From the NCBI GenBank assembly GCA_012518675.1, contig JAAYRR010000032.1:1-40836 (forward strand): a stretch of 40,836 bases of DNA, in the 5' to 3' direction. Source of the stretch: Bacillota bacterium. Its GTDB lineage: Bacteria > Bacillota > Dethiobacteria > DTU022 > UBA8154. Numbering within the stretch: the first letter of the stretch is position 1; each line of letters starts with the position of its first letter. The notes under the pieces were generated by a model. That model was not told the DNA's origin and searched no databases. It worked only from the letters and a program-made list of their open reading frames with translations. Below, piece after piece: positions 10,122 to 19,900 of the stretch. The translations under genes and the position numbers were made by a program.

Positions 10122-12506
10122 ATGAATGTTAACGAACTACCAGTTTTGCCCCTGCGCGGCGTAATTGTTTTTCCGAACGTGGTTGTACACTTGGATGTGG
10201 GCAGGGAAGGTTCCATTAATGCCCTTGATGAAGCCATGTTAAGAGATAGTAAAATTCTGCTTGTTGCTCAGAAAAAAGCACAGATAGATGCCCCCCAACC
10301 CGGCGATCTTTACCGGGTGGGGACGGTTGTCAATATTAAACAGGTTTTGAAACTTCCGGGGGGTACACTGCGTGTTTTGGTCGAAGGGTTGAACCGCGCC
10401 CGGATCAAAGATATTTTGCAGACCGAGCCTTTTTATAAGGCTACCTATGAAAATCTGGAGGAAAGCGATTTTAAAAACGCAGAAACAGAGGCTTTGGCAC
10501 GCCATCTCCTATTACAATTTGAACAATATGTTAAGCTCAGTAAAAAAGTGCCTTCAGATGTTCTTTCGACTGTTACTGAAACAGAAGAACCGGGCCGGTT
10601 GGCTGATATTGCCGCGTCGCATCTAACTTTGAAAACTGAACAAAAACAGGACGTCCTGGAGGCGGTTTCTGTTAGGGACAGGCTGGAAACCCTGACCGCT
10701 ATTTTGGGTCGGGAAATGGAAGTATTGGAATTGGAAAGGAAAATAGGCTTGCGGGTACGCAAGCAGATGGAAAAAACCCAGAAGGAATATTATTTAAGGG
10801 AACAGATCAAGGCTATTCAGAAGGAGCTGGGGGAAAGGGACGGAAGAACGGCGGAAACAGATGAGTACCGCCAAAAAGTTGACGATGCCAAGCTGCCGCC
10901 GGAAGTTGAAAAAAGGGCGATCAAGGAGATAGAGCGTCTGGAGAAAATGCCGGCAGCAGCGGCAGAGGCCACTGTGATCCACACCTATTTGGACTGGTTG
11001 CTGGAACTGCCCTGGTCGCTGCAAACCGAAGATCGCCTCGATCTGCAGCTCGCGCAGGAAATCCTGGATGAAGATCATTACGGGCTGGCCAAGGTTAAGG
11101 ATCGCATTATTGAATACCTTGCCGTGCGCCGCCTGGCGGAAAAAATAAAAGGGCCCATCCTGTGTCTGATCGGGCCGCCGGGTGTGGGCAAGACTTCTCT
11201 GGCACGCTCCGTTGCCCGGGCTATGGAAAGAAATTTTGTGCGCATTTCCTTGGGCGGCGTGCGGGACGAAGCTGAAATCAGGGGCCACCGCCGGACTTAC
11301 GTAGGGGCCCTACCCGGCAGGATTATCCAGGGTATGCGTCAGGCCAAGTCGCGCAACCCCGTTTTTTTGCTTGATGAAGTGGATAAAATGTCTACGGACT
11401 TCCGGGGTGATCCTTCGTCTGCACTGCTGGAGGTGCTTGACCCGGAACAAAATAATGTTTTCAGCGATCATTATATTGAAGTTCCTTTTGACCTTTCACA
11501 GGTCATGTTTATTACAACAGCCAATAACCGTTTCAAAATACCGGCACCCTTACTGGACCGCATGGAATCAATTTTCCTGCCGGGGTATACCGAGGAAGAA
11601 AAAGTGCGTATTGCCCAGCGGCATCTGATTGCCAAGCAGTTGCAGGAACATGGCCTGACAGAAAAAAACCTACGTATTTCAGAAGGGACGCTCCGCCATA
11701 CAATCAGGGAATATACCAGAGAGGCGGGGGTACGTAATTTAGAGCGGGAAATTGCTAACATTTGCCGTAAAACTGCCAAGGAGGTTGTAAAAGATAAAAA
11801 TTACCGCCGGGCGGTTACGCGCAGCAACCTGCATAAATTCTTAGGACCTCCCCGTTTCCGTTATGGGCTGGCCGAGAAAAAAAGCGAAATCGGGGTGGCG
11901 ACCGGACTGGCCTGGACAGAAACAGGCGGCGAACTCTTGGCTATTGAAGCTACACCGATGAAAGGTCGGGGCAAGCTGATGCTTACCGGCAAACTGGGGG
12001 ATGTAATGCAGGAATCGGCCCAGGCCGCCTTAAGTTTTATCCGCTCGCGGGCAGAATCCTTAGGCCTGCAGGATAATTTCCATGCTGAAAATGATATTCA
12101 TATACACGTCCCGGAAGGGGCCATCCCCAAAGACGGGCCTTCTGCCGGGATCGCTCTGGCCACAGCCATGGTTTCTGCTTTAACTTCCACACCGGTAAAC
12201 CACCAGGTGGCCATGACCGGGGAGCTGACTTTAAGGGGCCGGGTGCTGCCGATCGGCGGCCTGAAGGAAAAAATTCTGACGGCTCACCGTGCCGGGATCA
12301 AAACAGTGATCATCCCCCGGGACAATGAAAAGGATCTGCCGGAAATCCCCAACAATGTGCGCCGGCGCATAGAATTTGTGCTTGTGGAACACATGGATCA
12401 GGTGTTTGAGAAAGCTTTGCTCAAGGAAGAACAGCTTAACCAGCCCGGCCAACCGGAAAAAAAAGAAAACAAAAAAGATAACGGAATTTTACGGGTAAGT
12501 TGTTGA
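10122..12506 (+). CDS. lon: ATP-dependent protease La (Lon)
   Basis: [74 protein letters not shown]. Confidence 0.96.
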   Translation: MNVNELPVLPLRGVIVFPNVVVHLDVGREGSINALDEAMLRDSKILLVAQKKAQIDAPQPGDLYRVGTVVNIKQVLKLPGGTLRVLVEGLNRARIKDILQTEPFYKATYENLEESDFKNAETEALARHLLLQFEQYVKLSKKVPSDVLSTVTETEEPGRLADIAASHLTLKTEQKQDVLEAVSVRDRLETLTAILGREMEVLELERKIGLRVRKQMEKTQKEYYLREQIKAIQKELGERDGRTAETDEYRQKVDDAKLPPEVEKRAIKEIERLEKMPAAAAEATVIHTYLDWLLELPWSLQTEDRLDLQLAQEILDEDHYGLAKVKDRIIEYLAVRRLAEKIKGPILCLIGPPGVGKTSLARSVARAMERNFVRISLGGVRDEAEIRGHRRTYVGALPGRIIQGMRQAKSRNPVFLLDEVDKMSTDFRGDPSSALLEVLDPEQNNVFSDHYIEVPFDLSQVMFITTANNRFKIPAPLLDRMESIFLPGYTEEEKVRIAQRHLIAKQLQEHGLTEKNLRISEGTLRHTIREYTREAGVRNLEREIANICRKTAKEVVKDKNYRRAVTRSNLHKFLGPPRFRYGLAEKKSEIGVATGLAWTETGGELLAIEATPMKGRGKLMLTGKLGDVMQESAQAALSFIRSRAESLGLQDNFHAENDIHIHVPEGAIPKDGPSAGIALATAMVSALTSTPVNHQVAMTGELTLRGRVLPIGGLKEKILTAHRAGIKTVIIPRDNEKDLPEIPNNVRRRIEFVLVEHMDQVFEKALLKEEQLNQPGQPEKKENKKDNGILRVSC

Positions 12507-12514
12507 TAACAACA

Positions 12515-12548
12515 AAAAACCGCGCCGGTATCCGGTGCGGTTTTTTTA
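12515..12548 (+). terminator. Rho-independent terminator after lon
   Basis: AAAACCGCGCCGGTATCCGGTGCGGTTTTTTT. Confidence 0.85.
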
Positions 12549-12571
12549 ATTCTAAGCGGCGGGGTTGTTCC

Positions 12572-12682
12572 TGCAATGCAATGGGGACGGTTCCTGCAAT
12601 GCAATGGAATGCAATGGGGAATGCAATGGGGACGGTTCCTGTTGCATTACAGAATGCAGTGGGGATTGTCCCCATTGCATTG
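12572..12682. repeat. REP-like repeat patch (GCAATGGGGACGGTTCCTG units plus palindrome)
   Basis: Two TGCAATGCAATGGGGACGGTTCCTG-type units plus ATGCAGTGGGGA-ttg-TCCCCATTGCAT (12654-12680). The same core flanks the RAYT gene at 39.9-40.8 kb. Confidence 0.8.
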
Positions 12683-12686
12683 TTAA

Positions 12687-12730
12687 CTGTGCATAAATGA
12701 GGTTTTTGGGGCTGGGTAGCTTATGCACAG
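12687..12730. repeat. inverted repeat CTGTGCATAA ... TTATGCACAG
   Basis: Perfect 10-bp arms (12687-12696, 12721-12730) separated by 24 nt. Confidence 0.75.
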
Positions 12731-12748
12731 CAGAGTGGGCCGGCACGG

Positions 12749-12791
12749 AACCCCGTCCCTGCCAATGTAATAATCCGAAACGGACGGGGTT
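12749..12791. repeat. inverted repeat AACCCCGTCC ... GGACGGGGTT
   Basis: Perfect 10-bp arms followed by a further GGAACCCCGCCCC copy. Confidence 0.7.
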
Positions 12792-12964
12792 GGAACCCCG
12801 CCCCTACTGGAATATTGGGAAATATGGGATTACAAAGTTTTCGCTGCTAATGGAATAGGTATAATTGTTGTGTGGTGTATTATTTCTATTATGCGCAGCA
12901 AAGATTTGTCCCTATGGCACCGTGGCCATATCCGGTGCGGTTTTTTTAATGGTGACGGTATGGG

Positions 12965-13519
12965 CTATTTTCGTGCGGTGGCCGGCAGCAGTCCGGCCCC
13001 GGCCAGCCGGCGTTTCACAACAATACTCAGTTGGCCGGCGGCAAACAACTTAACCAAATCCAAAGGCACAAATGGCAGGACGCCTATCAGTAACGCTTGT
13101 TGCAGATGCAAACCGGTGATATAAACAAGTTGCAGTGTACCCAAAGTATAACAGGTTAACAGGCAAATAAACATGCCCCCCAGCAGGGCCGGGTAGGAAT
13201 CCCTGTTTTCCACAAATTTGCCCAGAAAATAAGTGCCAAGTATAAACCCCCAAAGAAAGCCCCCGGTTGGTCCTAAAATGATCTGCAGCCCTCCCTGGGC
13301 GTTGTGAAAGACAGGCAGGCCGGCAGCACCCAACAAAATGTAAATAAACAGCGCTACGGCGCCCCAACATTTTCCCAGCAGTGCACCGGTCAGGAAAACA
13401 GCAAAGGTTTGCCCGGTCAGGGGGACGGGGCTAAAAGGCAGGGGGAAGGAAATTTGGGCCAATAAAGCTGTGATCGCCGCAAAAAGACTGCTCAGGATTA
13501 AAAATTTTGTACGCTGCAA
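12965..13519 (-). CDS. bioY: BioY family biotin transporter (ECF S component)
   Basis: SFPLPFSPVPLTGQTFAVFLTGALLGKCWGAVALFIYILLGAAGLPVF...GPTGGFLWGFILG. Confidence 0.93.
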   Translation of the reverse strand: MQRTKFLILSSLFAAITALLAQISFPLPFSPVPLTGQTFAVFLTGALLGKCWGAVALFIYILLGAAGLPVFHNAQGGLQIILGPTGGFLWGFILGTYFLGKFVENRDSYPALLGGMFICLLTCYTLGTLQLVYITGLHLQQALLIGVLPFVPLDLVKLFAAGQLSIVVKRRLAGAGLLPATARK

Positions 13520-13572
13520 GTTAGCTGTTCACCTCCTTTCCCCTAGGTCGTTGCTTGTCCCTTGTTTCAAGG

Positions 13573-14559
13573 TTATGGATGCAAGGAAACTTCCCCCGCC
13601 AGGAAACGGTGGTTTTTACCGTTTTTGTCCTCCACCAACAGCGCACCATCGCTGTCCAAATCTGCGGCCCGGCCTGCAAAAACCCCCTGTAGGGTACGGA
13701 CCGCCACCCGGTTCCCCAAGGTGATGTTATATTTTTTCCAGGTGTTTATAATCTGGTCTGTGCCGCCGTCTAAAAAAACCCGGTAAAGGCGATCTATTTC
13801 CTGCAGGATGCCGGCGGCTAATTTTTGCCTTGAAACTGCTATTTTATTATTTTGCAGGTACAAAGAGGTGGCGCTTTGCTGTAGCTCCGGGGGGAAATCC
13901 TTTTCTTGGCAGTTTACATTCAGGCCGATGCCGGTTATCAGGTAGTGCAGCAGATCGGACTCCGCTTTCATCTCGGTTAGAATGCCGCAAACTTTGCGCT
14001 GCCCAAGCAACAGATCGTTGGGCCATTTGATGCCCGGTTTAAGTGCCGGCAGGTGGGCTTTGATAACCCCGGCGACGGCGCCGGCGGCCAGCAGGGTAAA
14101 GAGCGGTGTTTGGGAGGGCGCTAAGGGAGGCCGAAACAGGATGGAGAGCAAGATCCCTTTCCCGGCAGGCGAGTCCCAGCCGCGGCCCAGGCGGCCCCGC
14201 CCCCCGGTTTGTTCTTCTGCCACCACGACGGTTCCCTCCGGCGCTCCCTTGCCGGCCAGTTCCTTTAAGATGTTGTTTGTAGAATCAACCCGGGGGTAGT
14301 GGTGGATCATCTGTGGTGAAACAGCAATAATCTGTGTTGCAGGCCCCGGAACAATTTCTACAGGATAAAGAAAGTCGGGGCTGCCGAGCAGGCGGTAGCC
14401 CAAGCGTGTACTGCCTTCTATCCGGTAGCCTGCCGCCTGCAGGGCCTGTACATTTTTCCAGACGGCAGTCCGGCTCACCTGAAAACGGGCGGCCATTTCC
14501 TCCCCGGAAAGGTAGTTCGGGCTTTGCACCCGAAGCAGTTTTAAAATTTCCCAGCGCAT
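13573..14559 (-). CDS. birA: biotin operon repressor / biotin-[acetyl-CoA-carboxylase] ligase
   Basis: N-terminal HTH (LSGEEMAARFQVSRTAVWKNVQALQAAGY) plus GGRGRLGRGWDSPAGKGILLS and KWPNDLL. ATG 14559 is preferred over the track start at 14598. Confidence 0.93.
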   Translation of the reverse strand: MRWEILKLLRVQSPNYLSGEEMAARFQVSRTAVWKNVQALQAAGYRIEGSTRLGYRLLGSPDFLYPVEIVPGPATQIIAVSPQMIHHYPRVDSTNNILKELAGKGAPEGTVVVAEEQTGGRGRLGRGWDSPAGKGILLSILFRPPLAPSQTPLFTLLAAGAVAGVIKAHLPALKPGIKWPNDLLLGQRKVCGILTEMKAESDLLHYLITGIGLNVNCQEKDFPPELQQSATSLYLQNNKIAVSRQKLAAGILQEIDRLYRVFLDGGTDQIINTWKKYNITLGNRVAVRTLQGVFAGRAADLDSDGALLVEDKNGKNHRFLAGEVSLHP

Positions 14560-14670
14560 ATCTGAACCCCCTTGGTACGGCGGGTGCCTGCCGTGCAACA
14601 GTTCGCAGCAGGGTTGCCTGCTGCAAGCTTAAAATTGCGGGCGCACCCGGACCACCGTAATCATGGCAGG

Positions 14671-14724
14671 ATTATAACAGGCGGGCACCAATTTGTCAAC
14701 CCCTTATGCTGCGTAGGTTAACAA
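14671..14724 (-). promoter_or_regulatory. birA-bioY promoter with overlapping BirA operator
   Basis: Minus strand: TTGTTAACC-N14-GGTTGACAA dyad (14693-14724). Its right half contains -35 TTGACA, followed by N17 and -10 TATAAT (14671-14676). Confidence 0.85.
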
Positions 14725-14848
14725 CCAGTTTTGAAGGACTTAAGCGGCCGGGTTTTTGGGAGCGGGGCAGGCGTTTATTTACGGACCGGGGTCTGTGGTT
14801 TAAAGTTTTTTTGTTTCCAATGTTGCCGCCGGCCGGCTTGTATTGCAG

Positions 14849-14875
14849 AAAACCGGGACTTGCCGTCCCGGTTTT
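14849..14875 (-). terminator. hairpin terminator downstream of DUF1540 gene
   Basis: AAAACCGGGAC-ttgcc-GTCCCGGTTTT. Confidence 0.75.
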
Positions 14876-14898
14876 CCGCCCTAAAATTTGATATGAAA

Positions 14899-15144
14899 CT
14901 ATATTTTTTTTACACCGTCGATGCCAATTTTGTCTGAACCTTTTTCCACAAAGGTTTTACAACAGGTTTCCATACAGGATTGCACCGGTGTTGGGCTAAG
15001 GGTGCTGGCTTGGGGCGCATCTAAATCATCCGGCATAGAGGCGCCAATGGTATCGGCCGTGACCATAATTTCGTTGGCATGACACCGGTTGCCCTGTTCC
15101 CAGTAATGACAGTTATCCACGCTGCAATGAATGTGTTGATTCAT
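14899..15144 (-). CDS. DUF1540 domain small cysteine-rich protein
   Basis: MNQHIHCSVDNCHYWEQGNRCHANEIMVTADTIG... C-x4-C pattern typical of DUF1540; RBS GGGAGGTG. Confidence 0.8.
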   Translation of the reverse strand: MNQHIHCSVDNCHYWEQGNRCHANEIMVTADTIGASMPDDLDAPQASTLSPTPVQSCMETCCKTFVEKGSDKIGIDGVKKI

Positions 15145-15402
15145 TATTTCACCTCCCGCATATAGTTTAGCCCCAAATTAAAACTTGATTCCCGGTTGAC
15201 AGTTTAACATTTTACCAGTTCAGAAGGTTAGGAGGCCGGGCAGGTTAAGAAGTTCCGGTTGGGAAGCCCCAAATGTTAAATTTTGTTTTTTTTAATTTTT
15301 TTAGCCGATCGGCGCCCCAGCGGCATAAGTTGACTTTATACAGGTAAAAATGTAATATAAGAGAGGTGATTTTGTGATTAAAAGGAAGGGAAGGAGATTA
15401 AA

Positions 15403-18054
15403 ATGACTGTTAATCTTCCACCCGTTTATGAACCGCAAGAGGTAGAGGACAAGATCTACCAATTTTGGCTGGAAAATGATTATTTCAGGGCCGGCAGGGA
15501 AAAGGGGAAGGAAACCTATACGATTGTGATTCCCCCGCCGAATGTTACCGGTACCCTGCATATGGGGCATGCGTTAAATAATACAATTCAGGACGTGCTG
15601 ATCAGGTGGCGGCGGATGCAAGGGTATGACACCCTTTGGCTGCCGGGGACAGATCATGCCGGGATTGCCACACAGAATAAGGTAGAGGAACACTTGGCGC
15701 AAGAGGGTCTTTCCAGGTATGATGTGGGACGGGAAAAATTTTTGGAGAAGGCCTGGGAATGGAAAGATGAATACCATACCCGCATTTTGCAACAGCTTTA
15801 TAAACTGGGCGTTTCCTGCGACTGGTCGCGCGAACGTTTTACGCTGGACGAAGGCTGTTCGCGCGCGGTGCGCGCGGTGTTTGTTTCCCTTTATGAAAAG
15901 GGTTTGATCTACAGGGGGGACTATATGGTAAACTGGTGTCCCCGCTGTCATACGGCGATCTCGGATATCGAAGTGGAGCACGAAGAAAAACCTTCCACGT
16001 TAACGCATATACGCTATCCCGGCATAGGCTGGGAGGGGGATATTGTAGTGGCCACCACCAGGCCGGAAACAATGCTGGGTGATACGGCGGTGGCTGTGCA
16101 TCCGGAAGACACACGCTACCGGGCCTTGGTGGGTAAAAAAGTGCTGCTGCCGCTGATGAACAGGGAGATCCCCATTATTGCCGATGAATATGTCGATCCT
16201 GCTTTCGGTTCCGGGGCGGTAAAGATTACCCCGGCACATGATCCCAATGACTTTGCCATCGGCCAAAGACACGGGTTGGAAACGGTTCAGGCGATCGGGG
16301 AAAAAGGTTTGATGACCCCCGAGATGGGACCTTATGCCGGGTTGGAACGCTATGCGGCCCGCCGGCAAATTGTAGAGGATCTGGAAAAACAGGGTTTCCT
16401 GGAAAAAATTGAAGATTACGCACATGCCGTGGGGCACTGTCAACGCTGCAACACCGAAATTGAACCCTTAGTTTCCTTGCAGTGGTTTGTTAAAATGAAA
16501 CCGCTGGCCGGGCCGGCTATAAAGGCAGTGGAGGAGGAAAGGATACGTTTTGTCCCGGAACGTTTTACACGCACTTATTTGCACTGGATGGAAAATATCC
16601 GCGACTGGTGTATTTCCCGTCAAATTTGGTGGGGACACCGTATCCCGGCCTGGTACTGCCCTTGTGGGGAAGTGATTGTTGCCCGCGAAACCCCGTCCGT
16701 CTGCCCGGCCTGCGGCGGCACGGCTTTGGAACAGGATACGGATGTGCTGGATACTTGGTTTAGCTCTGCGCTCTGGCCCTTTTCCACCTTGGGTTGGCCG
16801 GATCAGACGGCCGATCTTGCACATTATTTTCCGACCAGCGCCTTGGTGACGGGCTATGATATTATTTCCTTTTGGGTAGCCCGCATGATTTTTATGTCCC
16901 TTTCCTTTATGGACAAGGTGCCTTTTTCCGAAGTGTCTGTGCACGGCCTGGTGCGTGATGCCCAGGGAAGAAAAATGAGCAAGTCGCTGGGGAACGGGAT
17001 CGATCCCTTGGAGGTAATTGCCGACTATGGTGCCGACACCCTGCGCTTTACCCTGATTACCGGCCAGGCTCCCGGTAATGATCAACGTTTTCGGCCCGAA
17101 AATGTAGAGGCCAGCCGCAATTTTTCCAATAAGATCTGGAATGCCTCCCGCTATGTTCTTTTGAATATAGAAGATTTTCAGCCGGAGGGACTGCCTCTGG
17201 TTTTAAACCGTCATGATCGTTGGATTTTGGACAGCTTTAACCGGGTACTGGCCAAAACAACCGCCCTCCTGCAGGCTTACGAACTGGGCGAGGCGGCCCG
17301 GGCAGTTTATGACTTTATCTGGGGAGATTTCTGTGACTGGTATATCGAATTAAGTAAAATATACCTTTATGGTGACGACGCGGCTGAGAAAAAAAGAGCC
17401 CGGGCCGTACTTTACCATGTTCTGGAAGGTTCATTGCGCCTTTTACACCCCTTTATGCCTTTTATTTCCGAGGAAATATGGCAACATCTGCCCCGCCCTG
17501 CTGTTCATACCGGAACAGCCCTGTGTGTCTCCCCTTGGCCGGGGTACAGCCCCGCACGGGAGGATCTGCAGGCCAGGCGGGAAATGGGGTTGATCCGGGC
17601 GGTGATCCGGGCGATCAGGAACTTGCGCAGCGAAGTGGGTCTGCCCCCGGGGCAGAAGACGCCGGTTGTTTTCAGGGTTCCGCCTCAACTGCAGTCGTTA
17701 ATTGATGAAGAACAGGTTTTTATCGAAAAATTGGCCTGGACGGAAGGAATCACCTTCCTGCCGGAGGGCGCAGCAAAACCCCCGCAGGCGTTGACAGCCC
17801 TGCTGGAGGAAATCGAGGTCTACCTGCCCCTGCAGGGTGTAGTCGATTTGGACCAGGAGATTGCCCGGCTGGAAAAAGAGCTGCAAGCTACGGAAAAGGA
17901 TCTGGCCAGGGCGGCCGGGAAAATTTCCAACGTTAACTTTATCCAAAAAGCGCCGCCGGAAATTGTAGAAAAAGAAAAAAATAAAAAAGAGGAATTGAGC
18001 AGCGTACGGGAAAAAATCTTCAGCCGGTTGGCAGAACTGAAAAAGCTAATTTAA
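15403..18054 (+). CDS. valS: valyl-tRNA synthetase
   Basis: PPPNVTGTLHMGHALNNTIQD (HIGH motif), GRKMSKSLGN (KMSKS), C-terminal coiled coil. Confidence 0.97.
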   Translation: MTVNLPPVYEPQEVEDKIYQFWLENDYFRAGREKGKETYTIVIPPPNVTGTLHMGHALNNTIQDVLIRWRRMQGYDTLWLPGTDHAGIATQNKVEEHLAQEGLSRYDVGREKFLEKAWEWKDEYHTRILQQLYKLGVSCDWSRERFTLDEGCSRAVRAVFVSLYEKGLIYRGDYMVNWCPRCHTAISDIEVEHEEKPSTLTHIRYPGIGWEGDIVVATTRPETMLGDTAVAVHPEDTRYRALVGKKVLLPLMNREIPIIADEYVDPAFGSGAVKITPAHDPNDFAIGQRHGLETVQAIGEKGLMTPEMGPYAGLERYAARRQIVEDLEKQGFLEKIEDYAHAVGHCQRCNTEIEPLVSLQWFVKMKPLAGPAIKAVEEERIRFVPERFTRTYLHWMENIRDWCISRQIWWGHRIPAWYCPCGEVIVARETPSVCPACGGTALEQDTDVLDTWFSSALWPFSTLGWPDQTADLAHYFPTSALVTGYDIISFWVARMIFMSLSFMDKVPFSEVSVHGLVRDAQGRKMSKSLGNGIDPLEVIADYGADTLRFTLITGQAPGNDQRFRPENVEASRNFSNKIWNASRYVLLNIEDFQPEGLPLVLNRHDRWILDSFNRVLAKTTALLQAYELGEAARAVYDFIWGDFCDWYIELSKIYLYGDDAAEKKRARAVLYHVLEGSLRLLHPFMPFISEEIWQHLPRPAVHTGTALCVSPWPGYSPAREDLQARREMGLIRAVIRAIRNLRSEVGLPPGQKTPVVFRVPPQLQSLIDEEQVFIEKLAWTEGITFLPEGAAKPPQALTALLEEIEVYLPLQGVVDLDQEIARLEKELQATEKDLARAAGKISNVNFIQKAPPEIVEKEKNKKEELSSVREKIFSRLAELKKLI

Positions 18055-18071
18055 CCTGTTTTCAGGTTAAA
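18050..18071. repeat. hairpin overlapping valS stop codon
   Basis: TTTAACCTG-tttt-CAGGTTAAA; no U tract on the + strand. Confidence 0.5.
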
Positions 18072-18103
18072 ACAGCCATTTTGCAGCGCATGGGGGTGTA
18101 AAG

Positions 18104-19435
18104 TTGCATTATCAGGAGGCCTTGGCCTGGATTCATGGTATTAGCAGGTTTGGCATGAACCAGGGCTTGCAAAGAATTGAAAGGTTGTTAAGTTATCTTG
18201 GGGATCCCCATAAAAAGTTAAATTTTTTGCATATCGGCGGCACCAACGGCAAAGGCTCCACGGCTGCTTTTGCAGCCTCTGTTTTGGAGGCTGCCGGTTA
18301 CAGGGTGGGGCTTTATACCTCGCCATATTTAGAAAAATTTACCAACCGTATGGCTATTAACGGCCGGGATATTACCCCGGAAAAGCTTGTGGAACTGGTG
18401 AAAAAGGTAAAGCCCCTGGTGGAAAAGATCGCTGCCGATCCGGGTTGCGGGCAGCCGACTGAATTTGAAGTTGTGACCGCACTGGCGTTGACCTATTTTG
18501 CCTGGGAAAAGCCGGATCTGGTTGTTTTGGAGGTGGGTTTGGGGGGGCGGTTGGATGCCACCAATACTGTTTGCCCCCTGGTAACGGCGCTAAGTACAAT
18601 CAGCCTGGAACATACCCAGATACTGGGGGATACGGTCGAGGCTGTTGCCCGGGAAAAAGCAGGTATCATTAAAAATGGCGGGGTGGTGGTCACCCAGGCC
18701 CGGGGGGCGGCTTTGGAAATAATTGCCGCGGCCTGCCGCCAAAAAAAGGTTCCCCTTTACCGGTTGGGTAAGGAATTCAGTGTAGAAAAAACGGGCGGCA
18801 ATCTTGAAGGTCAAACCTTTCATTATCACGGTTTGTATCAACAGTTGCCGGATTTGCGGATCGGCCTGCTGGGTGATTACCAGGTTGATAATGCCGCGTT
18901 GGCACTGGCGTCCCTAGAACTGTTGACGACAAAAGGCTACATTGTTCCCCGGGAGGCTTTTTATCAGGGTCTGGCTCAAACCAGCTGGCCCGGCCGTCTG
19001 GAAATTATGCAGCGGGAACCGCTGGTGGTTGTGGACGGCGCCCATAATATCGAGGCTTTTCAAAACCTGCGGGCGGCGTTGCAAAAAAATTTTTCTTACC
19101 GCCGCTTGATCCTGGTGCTTGGTCTTTTGGATGACAAGGCCAGGGAAGAAATTTTGGCTGAAATTTTACCTGCAGCCGCAGTCTTGATTCTTACGGAACC
19201 CAACAGCCCGCGTGCAGCTGATTCCTCACTGCTGAAGAATATTGCCGAAAAAACATTTTCCGGACAAATTTATGTCCGGAAAAAAATATCCGAGGCCCTC
19301 CGGCTGTCTTTATCACTGGCCGAAACGCCTGATTTAGTGCTGATTGCCGGCTCCTTATATTTAATCAGTGACGCCCGCTGGTTTTTAAAGGAGACCCCCC
19401 CGGGAAAAATCGGAACTGAACAATCAACTGAATAA
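18104..19435 (+). CDS. folC: folylpolyglutamate synthase / dihydrofolate synthase
   Basis: HIGGTNGKGSTAAFAASVLEAAGYRVGLYTSPYLEKFTNRM, DGAHNIEAFQNL. Confidence 0.94.
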   Translation: MHYQEALAWIHGISRFGMNQGLQRIERLLSYLGDPHKKLNFLHIGGTNGKGSTAAFAASVLEAAGYRVGLYTSPYLEKFTNRMAINGRDITPEKLVELVKKVKPLVEKIAADPGCGQPTEFEVVTALALTYFAWEKPDLVVLEVGLGGRLDATNTVCPLVTALSTISLEHTQILGDTVEAVAREKAGIIKNGGVVVTQARGAALEIIAAACRQKKVPLYRLGKEFSVEKTGGNLEGQTFHYHGLYQQLPDLRIGLLGDYQVDNAALALASLELLTTKGYIVPREAFYQGLAQTSWPGRLEIMQREPLVVVDGAHNIEAFQNLRAALQKNFSYRRLILVLGLLDDKAREEILAEILPAAAVLILTEPNSPRAADSSLLKNIAEKTFSGQIYVRKKISEALRLSLSLAETPDLVLIAGSLYLISDARWFLKETPPGKIGTEQSTE

Positions 19436-19523
19436 TTTGCCGGGTAAACATGCTGCTGCTTTAGGCCCTGTTTAACCAGGGCCGGGGGCGGGTAAGGGGG
19501 CCCGGGGAAGGGTCATGTTATTA

Positions 19524-19670
19524 TTATTCCTCTTCGTGCCTGTAGGCAACGAGCACTATTTCCTGTTCTTCGGAACGCCCGGCAAGGCTACTGAGGGCCT
19601 CTTCAGCCTCCTGTAATTTTTGAAGTTCTCTCTCAGTCAAATTTGCTACAGGATACTGTTTGCTTGTCAT
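19524..19670 (-). CDS. 48-aa small acidic protein of unknown function (not in ORF track)
   Basis: Translated by hand: MTSKQYPVANLTERELQKLQEAEEALSSLAGRSEEQEIVLVAYRHEEE*. GGAGG lies 9 nt upstream of the ATG; ends in TAATAATAA. Confidence 0.6.
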   Translation of the reverse strand: MTSKQYPVANLTERELQKLQEAEEALSSLAGRSEEQEIVLVAYRHEEE

Positions 19671-19900
19671 CTTGATTTTCCTCCTTTTTTATGTTACAAA
19701 TATTATTTGCCTACAGTTGAATTTTATGCAATCTATCTGCGAAATTTTTTAATTTTAGCTATCCACCGGCAGGAACGGCCAGCCTGCAAGCAGCAGGCTG
19801 CTTAAAGGATGTTTACGCAAATGGTTCCCGCCGGGAGGCTTGAGGGAAACCCTGCCAAGGTAAAAAAGAGTTTTCAGTTGGAAACGGGGGCAGGAAAGTT

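Noticed and set aside
12572-12682. Repeated GCAATG/GGGGACGGTTCC units as a possible CRISPR array
   Set aside because: Spacing is irregular, there are no unique spacers of constant length and no cas genes; REP-like explanation fits better.
14706-14937. Short + strand ORFs between birA and the DUF1540 gene
   Set aside because: They span the BirA operator and a terminator hairpin, with no RBS or recognisable family.
15157-15402. Possible T-box leader upstream of valS
   Set aside because: No GGGTGGNACCGCG antiterminator word found. A TTTAACATTT/AAATGTTAAA dyad (15203-15280) followed by a T-rich stretch exists, but a putative TTGACA promoter overlaps its left arm, so the structure is ambiguous.
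19680-19900. Adenosylcobalamin riboswitch or NrdR boxes upstream of nrdJ
   Set aside because: No recognisable B12-box or paired NrdR boxes by eye.
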